Part shown: in pieces, positions 42,349 through 50,884 of the stretch | Layout of the letters: every line of letters begins with the position of its first letter | How positions within the stretch are numbered: the first letter of the stretch is position 1 | Assembly (NCBI RefSeq): GCF_016811235.1 | Contig: NZ_JAFBID010000003.1 | Coordinates: forward strand, 102,242 to 166,241 | From: Microvirga arabica | Lineage (GTDB): Bacteria > Pseudomonadota > Alphaproteobacteria > Rhizobiales > Beijerinckiaceae | Direction of reading: 5' to 3' | DNA: 64,000 nt | The notes under the pieces: model-generated | Databases searched by the model: none | The model's input: only the letters and a program-made list of their open reading frames with translations | What the model was told of the DNA's origin: nothing | Translations under genes and position numbers: made by a program

Positions 42349-43026
42349 TCAGTTAGTACGCTGGTGGGCGCTGCCTCTGTCTTTGTCGCCGTCATCACTT
42401 CCGGGCATTGGCGCGCCTTCGCCAAGGCTCTTCCCGAGAACCTGCTCCATAATTGCGAGCAATCTATTATTGGTCCGTCGGAGATCATCTGCATGTCGCT
42501 CGGCCTGCTGAAGGCGGGCCTCCTTTTCCTCCATGAGACGGGCCTGTACTTCCATCTCATGCATCAACTCCTCGACACTCTCGCCCACGATAGCAGCCGA
42601 GTGTTCATCTAACTTCCGGTTGGCACGACGAGCCAGCATAGTGCTGATGGAGCTAACAGCCTCGCGGGCGATGTCTGGGAGGAACTCGTTTGCATCCATC
42701 GCCTCGACCATTGCTCGTGTCGTTTCGGTCTCGGGCTCGAATGTGCGTTCCACTCGCCCTTTTTGAAGCCCAGCCTCCTTTGCCCATTGTTCACGCTCAT
42801 AAGCCCATTTCCTCCCAGTAGTCAGATGAGCGTGAGAGCCACTTGGCGGCTTGAGCCTTGCTCGGATAGCACGCAGAGCCAAACTCGCCTTATAAGGATC
42901 ATATTGCCCAGCTTTCGTTACGTGATCACGTAGCGTCTCTGGTGTTGAAGGATCGGCTGCTTCGATCTGTGCGAGCACCCGGTCTACAGTTTCTTCGATT
43001 GTGACTGTCTTTGCTATCGTAGTCAT
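42349..43026 (-). CDS. Unknown coiled-coil protein (225 aa)
   Basis: Starts MTTIAKTVTIEETVDRVLAQ (ATG 43026). After a helical N-half comes a segment with TTGRKWAYEREQWAKEAG, then a long coiled coil (residues about 130-210; EELMHEMEVQARLMEEKEAR, LRRTNNRLLAIMEQVLG). It could be a DNA-binding scaffold like KfrA-type plasmid proteins, but the match is weak. Confidence 0.5.
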   Translation of the reverse strand: MTTIAKTVTIEETVDRVLAQIEAADPSTPETLRDHVTKAGQYDPYKASLALRAIRARLKPPSGSHAHLTTGRKWAYEREQWAKEAGLQKGRVERTFEPETETTRAMVEAMDANEFLPDIAREAVSSISTMLARRANRKLDEHSAAIVGESVEELMHEMEVQARLMEEKEARLQQAERHADDLRRTNNRLLAIMEQVLGKSLGEGAPMPGSDDGDKDRGSAHQRTN

Positions 43027-43217
43027 TTTGTCCTCCAAAGAACAAAGCCGCCTCAAACAAGATCACGGCAAAGACAAAAGCTACTCTTCTACGAACTCAT
43101 GACAAGCAGATCACCACATCCAAAAGGGGTACTTTCGCTGAATTATTCTGAGTCAAACGTGATCAAAAAGGATTGCGGCGGTTGATTGAAGACAGGTGGC
43201 TCACATAATCCCATGCG

Positions 43218-43700
43218 ATGACCGTACAGCGATCTGACCCTGACCAAGCTGAGCTATGGCTCAGTATTACTGGGCAGTACTCCCGGGTTGGGGGCAAGAC
43301 GATCTGGAATGAGGTATGTATTCCTAGATTTGTTCAGTTCGATGGCTATTGGCCAATCCTAAAGCTAAGCTTTACTCGGCAGCAGAGGAGATCAACTCGA
43401 CAAACCTCGATGCAGCTTCGGAAGCTTTCCTGGCACGCTCATCTTCCCAGGTCCCGCTTAGGCATCCCTCGGAAATTTTCAATCACTGCAGAAGAGTCTC
43501 GCAGATACTGCCATCACGAGGGCGATTACTACATCTTCGACTTTACTGGAATGACGCCCCTGCCAGCGGATGACATAGAGCGTCGACTACTCGTCCTGCT
43601 CGACGAAGTGGATGCTTTCAAGAGATATCACCCGGAAGTCCTGGCCTCACTCGGCGTGGAAATTCAAATCGTCCTTCAAGAACGTTCTGAAGATGACTAG
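43218..43700 (+). CDS. Uncertain hypothetical protein (160 aa)
   Basis: The frame MTVQRSDPDQAELWLSITG to VQIVLQERSEDD is open over 160 codons but its middle (RQQRRSTRQTSMQLRKLSW) looks frame-shifted: another frame carries more natural sequence at 43349-43573. It may be a broken gene. The C-terminal part (LPADDIERRLLVLLDEVDAFKRY) looks real. Confidence 0.35.
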   Translation: MTVQRSDPDQAELWLSITGQYSRVGGKTIWNEVCIPRFVQFDGYWPILKLSFTRQQRRSTRQTSMQLRKLSWHAHLPRSRLGIPRKFSITAEESRRYCHHEGDYYIFDFTGMTPLPADDIERRLLVLLDEVDAFKRYHPEVLASLGVEIQIVLQERSEDD

Positions 43701-43977
43701 AGCTGAAGCCATGAGCCATTCAGGGCAACGCCCATGAAGCCTATCCCATATTGATTCAGGCCAGTGCTTATCGAGGTATACTAGAAGTCCTCAGGCGGAC
43801 CTATATCGATATATCAGTAGACCTATTAGGCAGGTGATAAGAGACTGCTTATCTTGGATGTCCCACTCGAACATTTCTGATCTACACAGGCTCATACCCG
43901 TAGATAATGAGTTGATGCTGGCATTTCTCGGCTCGGAAACCGACGAGCAGTTATCCAATCCACGCACCGGAGCAGAA

Positions 43978-44187
43978 ATGAGGAAACCCGATTCCTTGCG
44001 GTCTAACCTATCACCCGCGATAGGGCCCAGACTCGCGGCGAGTATTTGTATCAACCACCCGCCTCGAAGGAGAGAGCGAGGTGCTGGATGCACGAAGGGT
44101 AGTGGTGCGCCGAAGGGGCACGTCAATGGCAACTATCAGCAAGGCTCTTTCACATATGGGGCCATTCAGGTCCGCCAAGCAATTTGA
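43978..44187 (+). pseudogene. Second copy of the HGG-type gene, degraded
   Basis: ATGAGGAAACCCGATTCC and the stretch reading KGSGAPKGHVNGNYQQGSFT match MGKPDF and KGSGAPKGAANGNYRHGTFT of the gene at 36913. The HGG cysteine region is scrambled (GCTKGSG in place of CRMHGGAKGSG) and the 3' third is lost, ending at VRQAI. A decayed duplicate. Confidence 0.6.
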
Positions 44188-44310
44188 GTGCCGAACAAGT
44201 CCCGCACCCAGCCGTTCAACAGCACTCTCAGACCTCCGAAGCAATATTTAGTCGGCCCGTGACGTAATCCTTTACTAAGTTACGACGGGCGACGCCCTAT
44301 CGGGCGGACA

Positions 44311-44952
44311 CTACTGACCATGAGCTCTAGCAATCGCAAGGGCTTCAAGAGCGGCATCACTTCTGTTTCCTTGCGCCGTCCGCTCAATGCCCTGACCCTC
44401 GTCAAAGCTGTTTACTTCGAGCTCCTTCAAACCAAAATAGTCGTATGTGTAGCGGCCCTTCTCGCTCTGATTGACGATCGCATAGATAACAAGAAGCTTC
44501 CTGTTGGATTGCTGGGACACACGGTCTAGATGTTGTTCCCATTCATCGTAGTTCGGATGAACAATGCGATAGTTGCTACTATCTTGAAATTCTGCACCAT
44601 CCTGCTTGTCGACGACGAACTCATCGTCCTCAATCTTAAACTGCATGTTGCAACGCTTGCATGATACAGAGAGATTCCAAATCTCGTAGGCGAAGCGCTT
44701 GTACTTCCCCTTCGGTAGCACATGCTCGCGGTCGATCATGAAGTGGCCGCCACCATGAAGATTGGTTCTGCAGTAACAGCATGTATCGCCATGGCGCTCG
44801 AGATGATGAGCCCGGATTTTGTTTTTGACGCTCTTGACTAATTCATTCTTTACATCCCATGGATGTTCGTCCGTCATTGCCGCGGTAATCGCCTCAAGCT
44901 CCTCTTCGCTCATGACGAAGGAGTCAAGCGTAGGCTCATAAGCATCACTCAT
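44311..44952 (-). CDS. HNH endonuclease, Septu-type partner (213 aa)
   Basis: TCCYCRTNLHGGGHFMIDREHVLPKG and YAFEIWNLSVSCKRCNMQF-like (YEIWNLSVSCKRCNMQFKIED) carry the HNH signature: Cys pairs, an acidic D/E and the HxLPKG core of TIGR02646-like nucleases. It starts inside the stop of the ATPase gene (TAATG overlap), so they are translated together. ATPase plus HNH is the composition of Septu defence (PtuA/PtuB). The assignment is family logic, not proof. Confidence 0.68.
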   Translation of the reverse strand: MSDAYEPTLDSFVMSEEELEAITAAMTDEHPWDVKNELVKSVKNKIRAHHLERHGDTCCYCRTNLHGGGHFMIDREHVLPKGKYKRFAYEIWNLSVSCKRCNMQFKIEDDEFVVDKQDGAEFQDSSNYRIVHPNYDEWEQHLDRVSQQSNRKLLVIYAIVNQSEKGRYTYDYFGLKELEVNSFDEGQGIERTAQGNRSDAALEALAIARAHGQ

Positions 44953-46151
44953 TACGTCGCAGGTCTTCCGTTATTATTGTGGCTCGCCTTACGAGTTTCG
45001 ACCTTTTCAACAAGAGTGCGGATTGCGTCGAAGAACTCTTCCTGCTTCGGGTCAAAGCTCCTAGCCCGCATTCGAGCTATCAGAGTGAGGACCGCGCCTT
45101 TATTGATTTCGTCACGTTCATATTGGTCGATCGCTTCGACGATCTCTTCACTCACAAAGTGATTGGCCGGGGTCACGACATCAAACGCCTTCCACAACAC
45201 TGCCTCAATTCCGTTATCCCCCGCCGCCATACCATTGATGTTCAGGCGGTCAGGATTACCATTTCTGACTTGGTAAACCGTAACGTGGTTGGGCCGTTGT
45301 GTAGTCGCTCCCGTCACGACCAACGGGGCGTGCGTAGCGACGACGATTGATGCGTTGCGATACATCAAGGCGCCGAGGACTTTGTCTATGTAGTCACGCT
45401 GCCAGCTCGGATGGAGACTGTTCTCGGGCTCGTCAATGAGAACGATTGCATTATCTCCGACAGTCGTGATCAGGAAAACGAGTGAAGATATCAAAGACAA
45501 CTCGCCGGAGCTTGCATGCTGCAGCTCAAACGGTGCGCCATATTCTTTTTCAAGGTACACATGGATTCGACGAAGCAACTTCGCCTTGTAGAGCAACTGC
45601 TCACTGCGGAGCACAGCCGCAAACTCGCGACGGCGAGAGAATTCAAGAACCGAACTCTTCGAATCGATCCAAATGATTTCGTCCTCCCGCCATCTCTCGA
45701 GGAAATGGCGCGAGTCTTCGAAATCCTGGTACTCCTCCTGAGAACGGAAGAATGGCCCATATCTATCGGAGGGATCGAAGGATGCTTCCCTCATCGCTTG
45801 TGACCGTTCAATCCTGAAGCCAATGCGAGGGAGATATCCGCAAAACTCAAGGGTGGCACTGATCTGGTAGAATTCCGATCCCTCACGATCGAGGGTCGCA
45901 GCTACCGCCCGTTTTATGGTCGCCTTCGGAGATTGGCCGGTGCGCCCTGAAGAGTGTCGATTTATCCCTCTAATTCCCAAAAACCTATCGTAGGTCGTAT
46001 TCGATATTACCGTAACATCACGATGGCTGTGATACTCAATGGCAATCTTCCGCAAGTGATTGCTTTTTCCCGAACCGTTAGGACCCACAAGGATCGCAAC
46101 GGCCTCATCTTCAGCGTTGGCTTCATTAAAGCCGAGATTTCTCAGCAGCAT
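44952..46151 (-). CDS. AAA/SMC-like ATPase of the Septu-type pair (399 aa)
   Basis: Walker A VGPNGSGKSN near residue 30, ABC-type signature ASSGELSLIS about residue 218, Walker B VLIDEPENSLHP (about residue 247) and the H-loop THAPLV. This is the AAA15/21 ATPase found as PtuA in Septu, RecN/SMC-like. Shorter than most PtuA. Directly coupled to the HNH gene. No reverse transcriptase (as in retron Ec78-like systems) was seen nearby. Confidence 0.7.
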   Translation of the reverse strand: MLLRNLGFNEANAEDEAVAILVGPNGSGKSNHLRKIAIEYHSHRDVTVISNTTYDRFLGIRGINRHSSGRTGQSPKATIKRAVAATLDREGSEFYQISATLEFCGYLPRIGFRIERSQAMREASFDPSDRYGPFFRSQEEYQDFEDSRHFLERWREDEIIWIDSKSSVLEFSRRREFAAVLRSEQLLYKAKLLRRIHVYLEKEYGAPFELQHASSGELSLISSLVFLITTVGDNAIVLIDEPENSLHPSWQRDYIDKVLGALMYRNASIVVATHAPLVVTGATTQRPNHVTVYQVRNGNPDRLNINGMAAGDNGIEAVLWKAFDVVTPANHFVSEEIVEAIDQYERDEINKGAVLTLIARMRARSFDPKQEEFFDAIRTLVEKVETRKASHNNNGRPAT

Positions 46152-46414
46152 GGGTAAGCCTTTAGCATCTCTATGATTGTCTCAGTTTTATTGCCCCAGT
46201 CTCTTTATCTCGCTTAACGCAAGCGGAGACCGTCTTGAGTCGGCGTTTAACTAGGCAATGCTGCTTATTTCCAAGGCCTGTGATAGGATTGCATGCGTAC
46301 GACCTATAGTCCTCGTTTCGATCAGCTCACTGGGGCGTCTCATGGCTCCCGAGGAGCATGTCTCGAAGAGCTGGAGATTTGAGAGCGATCGGCTTCAGGG
46401 CTAACAGTTCTGCA

Positions 46415-46894
46415 CTATGAGCCAGAGGATGGGTTATCGTTCTTAGCGCCAGGCGCAACAGGAAGTTCGCCTGCTGATCCATCTGCTGGCCCTTGATCTC
46501 TAAACGCACTCCCTTTTTGTGCACGGCTTCGAGCCACCTCTACGATACGTTCAACTATACGATCAGGATCGCGCCACTTAGTGACGAGTTTGGTTGTATC
46601 CATCCCGTAGTCTGCGACGATATCGCGGAGTTGCTCAATATCGAGCCGGGAAAGCTCCGTGCGCAGAACGTCGTCTCCCTGTTTGGCTAGATGGACAGGG
46701 TCCAAAACTGCGGGCGGCCGCCGATTGCTCGGCCGCTTCGGCTGAGACGAGCCTACCTCCCGCAGCTTCGTCGTGGGCTTCACCCCTCCCTCCTCACTGA
46801 GGCCGAGTGCAGCCTCAAGACGAGCGCGGAAGGCTGGGTTGGTCTCAGCCTCTTGGATCACTTCCTTGAAGAGCGCATTCAGTATCTTTTTCAT
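46415..46894 (-). CDS. ParA-partner type hypothetical protein (159 aa)
   Basis: A Lys/Pro-rich N-third, then DPVHLAKQGDDVLRTELSRLD and QLRDIVADYGMDTTKLVTKWRDPDRIVERIVE, a helical repeat I have seen only beside ParA-type ATPases in alphaproteobacterial islands. Starts MKKILNALFKEV (ATG 46894), 12 bases after the ParA stop. Probably the ParA partner. The 46158-46414 gap holds no gene. Confidence 0.55.
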   Translation of the reverse strand: MKKILNALFKEVIQEAETNPAFRARLEAALGLSEEGGVKPTTKLREVGSSQPKRPSNRRPPAVLDPVHLAKQGDDVLRTELSRLDIEQLRDIVADYGMDTTKLVTKWRDPDRIVERIVEVARSRAQKGSAFRDQGPADGSAGELPVAPGAKNDNPSSGS

Positions 46895-46905
46895 TCTCAG
46901 CGACC

Positions 46906-47973
46906 TCAATCCAGCTCATTCCAGATTTCACGCGCGAGTTCGTCATACTGGTTGGCTAGCTCTGATCCATACTTCTGCTTCAGAGTACGGGGATAATTCT
47001 GGAATTCGGCGGCGGCGGCAACCTGATTGGCCTGTCGGATAATGGTGTCCATCACGATCGGCACATCTGCATCGTCCTGTAGCTGCTTCAAGACGTTGTT
47101 GTGGACAGTAGAATTCGCCTGATACTTAGTAGCGATAATTCCTATCGGCTCAATCTTCTCGGAGATCGCCTGGGAAAAATCGCGAATGCGCGTGACGATC
47201 TGCGGGATACCGTAGGTCGACATGTGGTCTGGAATAGTGGGGATGATGTAGCCGTCAGAAATCCGCAGTCCGTTCAGGGTGATGATGCCAAGATTGGGCG
47301 GGCAATCGACGATAACGATATCATAGTCGTCGATTCGGGACTTCACGGCACGCCAAAGGAGCTCGATGGGGTTAGCGGCGTAGAACTTGCCCACTGGCGC
47401 AGATGCCAATTTATCCTGGACATCGATAAGGTCGAGACTGGAAGGCAGGAGATCAATCGTCCTCGCTGCGCCTACATCCGACACGCGCTTCTGAAGGGTC
47501 TTGTCGAGGTCGAACTTACGATTGTCAGGGTCCATCGCGTCTTTGAACAGGCGAGCAAGCGTATGCTCCTTGCTGTTCAGTTCGAACCATCTCTCTTCCC
47601 CAATCAGCATCAGGGTCGCGTTAGTCTGGGGATCAAGGTCGATCACCAGGACGCGCTTGCCCATGTTGGCTGAGAAAGTCTCAGCAAGTGCTACGCTCGT
47701 CGTTGTCTTGGCCACGCCTCCCTTAAGGTTGATCGTCGAAAATATATGCGTCATCGGCTTTCCTTTACGTTTGTTACGTCGAAGCCAAGAGCGAACTTGT
47801 GAGCGCCTAAAGATTGGTCCGGACGCTAGTTCACTCACTGGCTCAGGGAAGTCTGAGGCACGCACTCGCCAGTTGGCGACCGCCTGTTTCGAGACGTTCG
47901 CCATAAGCGCAATTTCGTTAATCCCGACGAAATCATCCGTGTTCGTGGCCACCTGGACTCCTGTGAACATCAT
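46906..47973 (-). CDS. ParA-family ATPase with N-terminal HTH (355 aa)
   Basis: A MerR/HTH-like N-terminus (EIALMANVSKQAVANWRVR) leads into a deviant Walker A NLKGGVAKTTTSVALAETF (about residue 85), then Walker A' VLIDLDPQTNATL and a ParA fold (VIVDCPPNLGIITLNGL, SDGYIIPTIPDHMSTYGI). The start is ATG 47973 or GTG 47952, which has AGGAG upstream. HTH-fused ParA proteins autoregulate. It may stabilise the island, or act as an anti-segregational or defence ATPase. Confidence 0.8.
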   Translation of the reverse strand: MMFTGVQVATNTDDFVGINEIALMANVSKQAVANWRVRASDFPEPVSELASGPIFRRSQVRSWLRRNKRKGKPMTHIFSTINLKGGVAKTTTSVALAETFSANMGKRVLVIDLDPQTNATLMLIGEERWFELNSKEHTLARLFKDAMDPDNRKFDLDKTLQKRVSDVGAARTIDLLPSSLDLIDVQDKLASAPVGKFYAANPIELLWRAVKSRIDDYDIVIVDCPPNLGIITLNGLRISDGYIIPTIPDHMSTYGIPQIVTRIRDFSQAISEKIEPIGIIATKYQANSTVHNNVLKQLQDDADVPIVMDTIIRQANQVAAAAEFQNYPRTLKQKYGSELANQYDELAREIWNELD

Positions 47974-48001
47974 TCACAAAAACTGTTTACATCGTTCACA
48001 G
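47961..48001. promoter_or_regulatory. Two operator-like palindromes at the ParA promoter
   Basis: TGTGAACATCATTCACA (47962-47978) is a perfect palindrome with TGTGAA/TTCACA arms. A second related site CTGTTTACATCGTTCACAG lies 22 bases away (47983-48001). Both overlap the ParA start region and probably bind the HTH of ParA. Confidence 0.65.
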
Positions 48002-48173
48002 AGCGGCTGTCAACAATATTTATTCCTCCTATTAGGGACAATGTCCGCCTCCTCTAATCCGCTTTAATCGTCTTGTGGGAAAGCACTCCAAAACAGAGCT
48101 ACGTTAGATTATTTCTCTCAATCCCGCCAATCGGCTCAGAGGTGTGAAGCCAAGTAATAACGGCAATGGCTAT

Positions 48174-48563
48174 CTAATAAGGTGACCTTGCCGTCTTTCC
48201 ACGAAGTGCACACTCCCAAACCGTCGGAACCCGCCAGCCCTTCTTCAGAAGTAACACAGTCTTTTTCTGGTCGCGAAGGTGGTTCGATTCGAAGTTTTTG
48301 AGCCAACAATCGCGCCGGCTCCTCGGAACCATGCAGCGATAACGTCCATGGAAGTGCCAATAGCACCCGTGGAGGATGAGAACCGCTTCGAAGCGAGGGA
48401 ATACGTTATCGGAGCTTCCGGGCAATGACCGATCATGAAGTCTGTATCGGAGGCCGTTCCGGTGCAGCGCACTTCTCAACAGGAGTTCGGCGCGGTGTTC
48501 TTCTGACCGACACGCGACATTATTCTCGATCTCGTCAGGATTGTGTCCCTGGCAGTGCAACAT
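48174..48563 (-). CDS. Vsr-like (very-short-patch-repair) endonuclease, degraded (129 aa)
   Basis: ELLLRSALHRNGLRYRLHDRSLPG, DNVFPRFEAVLILHGCYWHFH and VPTVWECALRGK match Vsr. However, the catalytic PD is SSD, the next zinc-binding Cys is Arg (HGRYRC in place of HxHCxx), and the N-terminus is scrambled. No cytosine methyltransferase gene (the normal Vsr partner) is adjacent. Probably an inactive relic. Confidence 0.6.
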   Translation of the reverse strand: MLHCQGHNPDEIENNVACRSEEHRAELLLRSALHRNGLRYRLHDRSLPGSSDNVFPRFEAVLILHGCYWHFHGRYRCMVPRSRRDCWLKNFESNHLRDQKKTVLLLKKGWRVPTVWECALRGKTARSPY

Positions 48564-48642
48564 GAGGAACTAAATGCTGATCTAACGCATAGGTATTCCT
48601 AGCAAGCCTGGTGAGTAGGAGGCCGCACCGGTAGTCCTGCAA

Positions 48643-48942
48643 ATGTCAGGGAGTACAAACCCGCGCGGATTACCCAATGCTTTGATTATGTCGAGACGAT
48701 ATCATTACCACCGGATGACAGCTCAGCAGTTTTCAGACGCGCTGAACGCGCTAGGAGTGACGATGCGCCAGTTCGTGCGAATCTCTGGAGCCTCTGAGGC
48801 CAAAGTTGAGCGCTGGATAAAAGGTGATGAAGATATCCCCCATTTCGTTACGATTCTCTGCGCACTTCTGACGCTCCCTAACACAATGGAGATGGCCAAA
48901 AGCGTCACTGACACCATGCTGAAGAAGGATAACCATGACTAG
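48643..48942 (+). CDS. XRE-like HTH protein, paralogue A (99 aa)
   Basis: RRYHYHRMTAQQFSDALNALGVTMRQFVRISG and ASEAKVERWIKGDEDIPHF form a Cro/C1-type HTH with the unusual feature that the second helix is followed by a DxDIPHF segment. Closely related to the protein at 49148-49444 (shared spacing and motifs). It overlaps the 68-aa gene by 8 bases. ATG 48643 or 48688. Confidence 0.55.
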   Translation: MSGSTNPRGLPNALIMSRRYHYHRMTAQQFSDALNALGVTMRQFVRISGASEAKVERWIKGDEDIPHFVTILCALLTLPNTMEMAKSVTDTMLKKDNHD

Positions 48943-49141
48943 CTCCCCCTCCACATCTGAGGCTGCGCCTTGTGGTCGAGTACCTGACCCTCTCGCAGCC
49001 CTTGAGGCGCTTGTCCGGCAAGTCGACAACGGTGGCCTCCTCGTCGCTAATGAGCAGGGTGACAATGCTGTGATGGCAGCTCATCTCGCCATTGCGGTAG
49101 CGAAGAATGAGCCTGTATCTGTTCCCAAGAGCTACAACTGA
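48935..49141 (+). CDS. Small linker protein between the HTH paralogues (68 aa)
   Basis: MTSSPSTSEAAPCGR, then ALEALVRQVDNGGLLVANEQGD and HLAIAVAKNEPVSVPKSYN. No family recognised. Overlaps the upstream HTH gene and ends 7 bases before the next, so it belongs to the same operon. Confidence 0.45.
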   Translation: MTSSPSTSEAAPCGRVPDPLAALEALVRQVDNGGLLVANEQGDNAVMAAHLAIAVAKNEPVSVPKSYN

Positions 49142-49147
49142 GCAATC

Positions 49148-49444
49148 ATGAGGCCCCCACCCAAGAAGCCAAGCAAGTCGCGGCGGTTTGAATATGATCG
49201 AATGACCGGAGAGGAATTCCGTGCTGCACTCGATCAGCTTGACATGACGACAGTTTACTTCGCCCGGATTTCAGGGGTTAACCCGCGGAACGTCGAGCGA
49301 TGGGTAAACGATGAGAGTGACATTCCCCACTATGTGAACTTGATTTGCAAGTTGCTAACCCTTCCTCGAGCAAAGGAAATGGCGAGTACGCTGACGAATA
49401 TAGTCATTCACTTCCACGCCGAACACGAGGCAGCTGATCCTTGA
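49148..49444 (+). CDS. XRE-like HTH protein, paralogue B (98 aa)
   Basis: RRFEYDRMTGEEFRAALDQLDMTTVYFARISGV, PRNVERWVNDESDIPHYVNLICKLLTLP: nearly the same layout as 48643-48942. Two copies suggest a regulator pair, a dimer partner, or an immunity/antidote role. It precedes the methyltransferase by 48 bases. Confidence 0.55.
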   Translation: MRPPPKKPSKSRRFEYDRMTGEEFRAALDQLDMTTVYFARISGVNPRNVERWVNDESDIPHYVNLICKLLTLPRAKEMASTLTNIVIHFHAEHEAADP

Positions 49445-49492
49445 GGACGATCTCCGTCAGCTGCCGGATTATGGCTAATCGGTAAAATCTCT

Positions 49493-50335
49493 ATGGCAAA
49501 GAAAACTAAGCCATCGCGGCTGGACGAAGAAGCGGTTGTCTCGGCGCTCATTCAAGAGGGTTACCCAGGTGAGTTTTCGGGTAAGCTCGCCTTTGAGTGC
49601 TTCAGAGATATGCTCGACGACGAGCGTCGCTCTATTTTGGATAACTCTGAGCTGTTTGACGACAGTAGTCGCCTGCGCACTTGGTATCGCCTCCCGCGCT
49701 CTCCGAAAGAAGCACACATGCTCTTCGGGATGGACGCTCCCCGGGTGCTAAAAACTTTCTTGAAGGTTCTCGCCATATTGCCGTCGGTGGCACCGTTTCG
49801 AACGATTGTTGATCTTGGAGCTGGAACAGGATCGCTTGCTCGACTGATCTCGCAAGATTGGCCCGACTGCAGGATTATTTGCACTGAGCGGGAAAGGAAT
49901 TTGGTTGATATCGGACGTGCCGCGTCTAAGGAATTCCCCAATATCGAGTTCGTTGAGGCGGATCACTGCAGTCTGCCGGAGACAGGTGTTTCTGGCGATG
50001 TCCTGATATCAGTAATAGGCTTTGATCTTGTGCCCCAGACGTCTAACGCAGCGTCAGCTCCTTCCCAAGTTGAGGGTATCTTCAAGGCCTGGCACGAAAT
50101 CTCTGAGGCTGATGCTAAGCTAATTTGTATTGCGCGTATTCCGACGCCCGACGCTCTACGCTCCTTTTTAAGTGAAGCGAACCGGGCAGGCTGGGCTGTA
50201 GACTTGGGTTTTTCCGATTTCGTTTACGCTGATCAGGAGCGATTTCCCGCACTACTTTTCACGAGAACTGAAGCTGACACTCAAGATGTTGACCCGCAGG
50301 AGGTCGATTTTTTCTGGACGCTATTTGGATTTTAA
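49493..50335 (+). CDS. Class I SAM-dependent methyltransferase (280 aa)
   Basis: SAM motif I TIVDLGAGTGSLARLIS (about residue 103), then ICTERERNLVDIG and NIEFVEADHCSLP for motifs II/III. It is a small-molecule or protein methyltransferase type rather than a DNA MTase (no DPPY or PCQ motif seen). Last gene of the plus-strand operon, facing the defence operon convergently with about 15 bases between ends. Confidence 0.72.
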   Translation: MAKKTKPSRLDEEAVVSALIQEGYPGEFSGKLAFECFRDMLDDERRSILDNSELFDDSSRLRTWYRLPRSPKEAHMLFGMDAPRVLKTFLKVLAILPSVAPFRTIVDLGAGTGSLARLISQDWPDCRIICTERERNLVDIGRAASKEFPNIEFVEADHCSLPETGVSGDVLISVIGFDLVPQTSNAASAPSQVEGIFKAWHEISEADAKLICIARIPTPDALRSFLSEANRAGWAVDLGFSDFVYADQERFPALLFTRTEADTQDVDPQEVDFFWTLFGF

Positions 50336-50350
50336 AGCAGGCTCTCTGGC

Positions 50351-50884
50351 TTAGCCAGGGAATATATAAGCTTCGCTTAAGCATGACCGGGCCTCATCGA
50401 GATCACGGTAGGTGCCTAATAGCGATCGACGCACGCCGGAAAAGCTATGGCCCTCGCAGGCTACAATGGCAACCGCAGACCCCACGCTTCCCTGCAAATC
50501 CAACGTCCATAGTCCAGGAGTGATATCGTCATCGGGCCTCTGAAAAAGCGCCTCGATCAAAACGTCACGCAGAAGGCCGATTTCCTCGGCTGTCGGCTCC
50601 TGTCCGGCGGCGAGTTGCTCGAGTCGATCCTCTGAAATCACATCTTCTAGAAAGTCCCAATTCAGCCGGTTTTGCGGCTTCTCTAGAATGTTGCTGTCCC
50701 TGGGCAATACATGGGTCCAGAATTCACCATTGTCAAAGCTAAGCTCGGCAGCATTGGCTCTCAAGAGGGCAATGTCCTCATCGCTCGGAGGCTCGCCAGC
50801 GAAAATCGAGTCCGCAATACAACCAATGAATTGGCTGAGAGGATCGCCTCGATGCTCGCCCTCGGACGCACGTTTCTCATCCAA
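50351..50884 (-). CDS. Acidic hypothetical protein with internal repeat (177 aa)
   Basis: Contains AGEPPSDEDIALLRANAAEL (about residue 28) and AGQEPTAEEIGLLRDVLIEA (about residue 93), two copies of one motif, so the protein is internally duplicated. A C-terminal part reads VGSAVAIVACEGHSFSGVRR. Acidic overall. It is downstream in the defence operon after 51010-51495. No family recognised. Confidence 0.55.
   Translation of the reverse strand: MDEKRASEGEHRGDPLSQFIGCIADSIFAGEPPSDEDIALLRANAAELSFDNGEFWTHVLPRDSNILEKPQNRLNWDFLEDVISEDRLEQLAAGQEPTAEEIGLLRDVLIEALFQRPDDDITPGLWTLDLQGSVGSAVAIVACEGHSFSGVRRSLLGTYRDLDEARSCLSEAYIFPG

Noticed and set aside
44952..48000. Retron (Ec78-like) interpretation of the ATPase+HNH pair
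   Set aside because: No reverse transcriptase with a YxDD motif and no msr/msd-like structured region was seen in the surrounding 5 kb.
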